Source: Clostridiales bacterium DTU092 (lineage in GTDB: Bacteria; Bacillota; Clostridia; Caldicoprobacterales; Caldicoprobacteraceae). From it: DNA of 8,913 nt. The position numbers were made by a program, and so were the translations under genes. The stretch covers positions 1-8,913 of the forward strand of contig LFTM01000065.1 of assembly GCA_001513505.1 (NCBI GenBank), written 5' to 3'. A model generated the notes under the pieces. The model had not been told where the DNA came from. It made no database searches and worked only from the letters and a program-made list of their open reading frames with translations. Positions 6,754 to 8,913 of this stretch are shown in pieces (position 1 is the stretch's first letter; every line of letters begins with the position of its first letter).

Positions 6754-8592
6754 ATGTTGAATTTTCTGAATCCGTGGGGATTTTTATTTTCGCTTTTTAT
6801 ACCGGCTATTATATTGTTATACCTATTAAAGCAGCAATATCAGGAGGTAAAGGTCTCAAGCACATATCTGTGGCAGAAGACCATTCAGGATATCCAGACC
6901 AGTATGCCATGGCAGAAACTTAGGAAAAACCTCCTGCTGTTTTTGCAGTTGTTGGCTGTCCTACTCTTTACGCTGGCTATTGCCCGCCCGTTTCTTTATA
7001 GGAAAGCTGAGAATTCATCAGATTTCATAATTGTACTGGACTGCTCAGCCAGCATGCAGGCTGAGGATGTAAAACCTACCAGGTTTTTAAGAGCAAGGAA
7101 TGAGATAGAAAAGTTTATTGACGGTTTGTTTCCTGATCAACGGGTAACCCTTATTGCTGCCGGATATGAACCCGATGTTGTTGCCCGCCGGACCGGTGAT
7201 AAGAACACGTTAAAAGGCCGGCTAAAAAGAATAGAAGTCACCAATGGTGGGGGTAGTATGGATGAGACGCTGTCTTTGGTACAGGCGATTGCTAGGGAGC
7301 TTGAAGATGTCGAGATACATGTATACACAGATAAGAATTATGAATTTGGAAGACCGAATTATAAATCAATTGTTTTTAATGAGAACGGGGATAATTTCGC
7401 CGTTGATCTGGTAAGCTGGACACAGACACCGGACGGGCCGGTTATATTATCGAGAATTGCAAACTATAGTGGTGAGAATGCTACTCTTTCGGTTGAGTGC
7501 CTGGCTGACGGAATCACTGCTGATGTAAAGGAAATTATGGTGCCCGCCGATGGTACGACGGATGTTTACTGGACGGGAATACCATCGCATACAAGATGGG
7601 TTGAGATTGATATTCTGGATAAGGATGATTTATTATTGGACAACCGGGGGTGGGCCATTACAGATTATCATGAGGATAACAGGGTGCTTCTGGTGAGTCA
7701 GCGAAATATTTTTCTGGAAAAGGCTGTAACTCTTAGGAAGGATATTGAGCTGATTAAAACTACCTATGAGCAGGCTGATGATACAGAGGGATATTCTTTG
7801 TATATATTTGACGGGTATATACCTGAAAGCCTTCCTGACGACGGAAATATTATTATTTTCAATCCCCAGAATGACAATAATTTTCTAAATGTGGGAGAGG
7901 AATTTGTCCCGGGAAATATTCATCTTTCGTCCCAAACCCGTTATAGCCAGTTCCTGGATTTTGTTGCCTATGATGATTTTCATATAGCAAGGGCAAGGCA
8001 AATTAGCGTTCCCGATTGGGGAAATGTTGTGCTGGAGGCTGAGCAGGGACCATTGCTTATAACAGGGGAAAAGGGAAGTCAGAGAATTGCGGTGTTCTCT
8101 TTTGACGTACACGATTCTGATATTCCATTGAAGATGGATTTCCCCATTTTAATGCAGAATATGCTTACCTGGATGCTTCCACAAGGATTAGGACATGACG
8201 TTAAATATTATGCCGGGCAGGAGGTACAGATACAGTCAATGCCCGGGGTTCAAAATATTTATGTTACAACTCCATCGGGAGAACGATTATCCATAGATCC
8301 CACCTACAGCATTGTTCCCATTAACGATGCTCGTGAAGTGGGGATATATAGAGTACAGCAGGATGTTGTATCAAGCAAGGGCACCAATACGACGGAGCAT
8401 TATTTTGCCGTTCATGTTCCAACCCAAAGCGAGTCGGATCTAAGGCCAGGCCAAGTGCTTACAGATACCAGTCAATATGAGAGTGGACAGTATACACCTG
8501 TCGTACAAATGAAGGAGTTATGGCGATATTTTGCCTGGATCCTGCTGGCTGTTATTCTGCTGGAATGGTGGGTGTATCAATATGGGTATTAG
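6754..8592 (+). CDS. BatA-like membrane-anchored VWA protein
   Basis: The N-terminus matches the BatA/aerotolerance N-terminal domain: FLNPWGFLF, a span at about 9-25, a cytoplasmic loop with STYLW (36-40) and KLRKN, and a second span at about 59-77 ending in ARPF. A VWA domain follows with DCSAS (96-100) and Asp193 in YTDK. The usual metal-site Thr is not at its expected place, where GGGSMDETL (165-173) gives Gly167. Residues about 200-300 are beta-rich. Residues about 306-370 (NRVLLVSQRNIFLEKAV, then YSLYIFDGYIPESLP) resemble the amidotransferase-like region found in long BatA-like proteins. A C-terminal span (about 590-608) ends in WVYQYGY. The predicted topology places the VWA and following domains outside the cell. 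At 612 residues (from ATG 6754) it is longer than the roughly 330-residue BatA of Bacteroides-type operons. The next gene overlaps it by 11 bases. Confidence 0.92.
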   Translation: MLNFLNPWGFLFSLFIPAIILLYLLKQQYQEVKVSSTYLWQKTIQDIQTSMPWQKLRKNLLLFLQLLAVLLFTLAIARPFLYRKAENSSDFIIVLDCSASMQAEDVKPTRFLRARNEIEKFIDGLFPDQRVTLIAAGYEPDVVARRTGDKNTLKGRLKRIEVTNGGGSMDETLSLVQAIARELEDVEIHVYTDKNYEFGRPNYKSIVFNENGDNFAVDLVSWTQTPDGPVILSRIANYSGENATLSVECLADGITADVKEIMVPADGTTDVYWTGIPSHTRWVEIDILDKDDLLLDNRGWAITDYHEDNRVLLVSQRNIFLEKAVTLRKDIELIKTTYEQADDTEGYSLYIFDGYIPESLPDDGNIIIFNPQNDNNFLNVGEEFVPGNIHLSSQTRYSQFLDFVAYDDFHIARARQISVPDWGNVVLEAEQGPLLITGEKGSQRIAVFSFDVHDSDIPLKMDFPILMQNMLTWMLPQGLGHDVKYYAGQEVQIQSMPGVQNIYVTTPSGERLSIDPTYSIVPINDAREVGIYRVQQDVVSSKGTNTTEHYFAVHVPTQSESDLRPGQVLTDTSQYESGQYTPVVQMKELWRYFAWILLAVILLEWWVYQYGY

Positions 8593-8913
8593 CTTTGAAG
8601 GCAGAGGCATTGCTTTTACCAGCCCCTGGTGGCTGATTCTGATCTTACCAGCTGTTGCTTTCGTGGTATTCTTTTATCATAAAAGCAGTCGGATGAGGAT
8701 TAAAAAGGACAGGTATATCCTGCTGATTCGTTGCCTGATTATACTGCTGATTATTTTGTCACTGGCGGGAGTCAGCATAAGGAAATATACAAAGGCCGCA
8801 ACCGTGTTTTTTGTAGCCGATCTGTCTGACAGTACGTCCAATGTGAGAAGTCAAATGGAATCATTTATATTATCGTCATTAGAGAATAAACCCTACAATT
8901 GGCAGGCGGGTGT
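8582..8913 (+). CDS. Second membrane-anchored VWA-type protein (3' truncated by window edge)
   Basis: An ATG at 8582 opens a frame that stays open to the end of the window, giving 110 full codons. It starts inside the last codons of the BatA-like gene (11-base overlap). The protein begins MGISFEGRGIAFTSPWWLIL; spans lie at about residues 15-32 and 45-63, separated by a basic loop (KSSRMRIKKDR). A VWA metal-site sequence DLSDS follows at 80-84 in VFFVADLSDSTS. This repeats the two-span-then-VWA design of the gene before it, and in related neighbourhoods such proteins often continue into a long amidotransferase-like region. The rest, including the other metal-site residues, lies outside the window. 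The ribosome-binding site is weak (GGTGGG about ten bases upstream), so coupling to the upstream gene is likely. The start could be slightly different, but no better one is visible. Confidence 0.85.
   Translation, partial: MGISFEGRGIAFTSPWWLILILPAVAFVVFFYHKSSRMRIKKDRYILLIRCLIILLIILSLAGVSIRKYTKAATVFFVADLSDSTSNVRSQMESFILSSLENKPYNWQAG

Noticed and set aside
6738..6923. Short plus-strand frame across the DUF58/BatA junction
   Set aside because: Its product overlaps the well-supported BatA-like N-terminus in another frame and has no motif or ribosome-binding site.

Overview
The window looks like one continuous plus-strand operon segment from a low-to-moderate GC Gram-positive bacterium, most likely a member of the Clostridia. 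I base this on strong purine-rich ribosome-binding sites (AAGGAG, GGAGGTG), a mix of ATG, GTG and TTG starts, heavy use of AGA/AGG and ATA codons, and the family content. The genus cannot be fixed from the sequence. No RNA gene, insertion sequence, CRISPR array or minus-strand gene is supported.

Layout: (1) 1-1050, the C-terminal part of a soluble, beta-rich protein cut by the left window edge. (2) 1050-1982 and 1963-2889, an ABC transporter ATPase and its ABC-2 type six-span permease, with overlapping reading frames. (3) 2970-4736, a three-span membrane protein with a helical, probably coiled-coil, region, a long Gly/Ser-rich repeat tract and a compact conserved-looking C-terminal tail. (4) 4737-4867, the only sizeable gap, with a weak promoter candidate. 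(5) 4868-5851, a MoxR-family AAA+ ATPase. (6) 5858-6748, a DUF58 protein with a complete von Willebrand A (VWA) metal site. (7) 6754-8592, a BatA-like membrane-anchored VWA protein. (8) 8582 to the right edge, the start of a second membrane-anchored VWA-type protein.

How they may work together: MoxR, DUF58 and membrane VWA proteins are a known conserved neighbourhood (MoxR/Bat type). There the AAA+ ATPase is thought to act as a chaperone-like remodeller with metal-site VWA partners, often in envelope maturation or stress tolerance. In this window MoxR and DUF58 are predicted cytoplasmic, while the two VWA proteins and the long tail of the three-span protein are predicted to face the outside. 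The unusual aspect is that the module sits directly downstream of, and in the same orientation as, an ABC-2 exporter and an extra beta-rich protein. The whole set could form one envelope-located machine. That functional link is inferred from gene order only; the substrate and phenotype cannot be read from the sequence.
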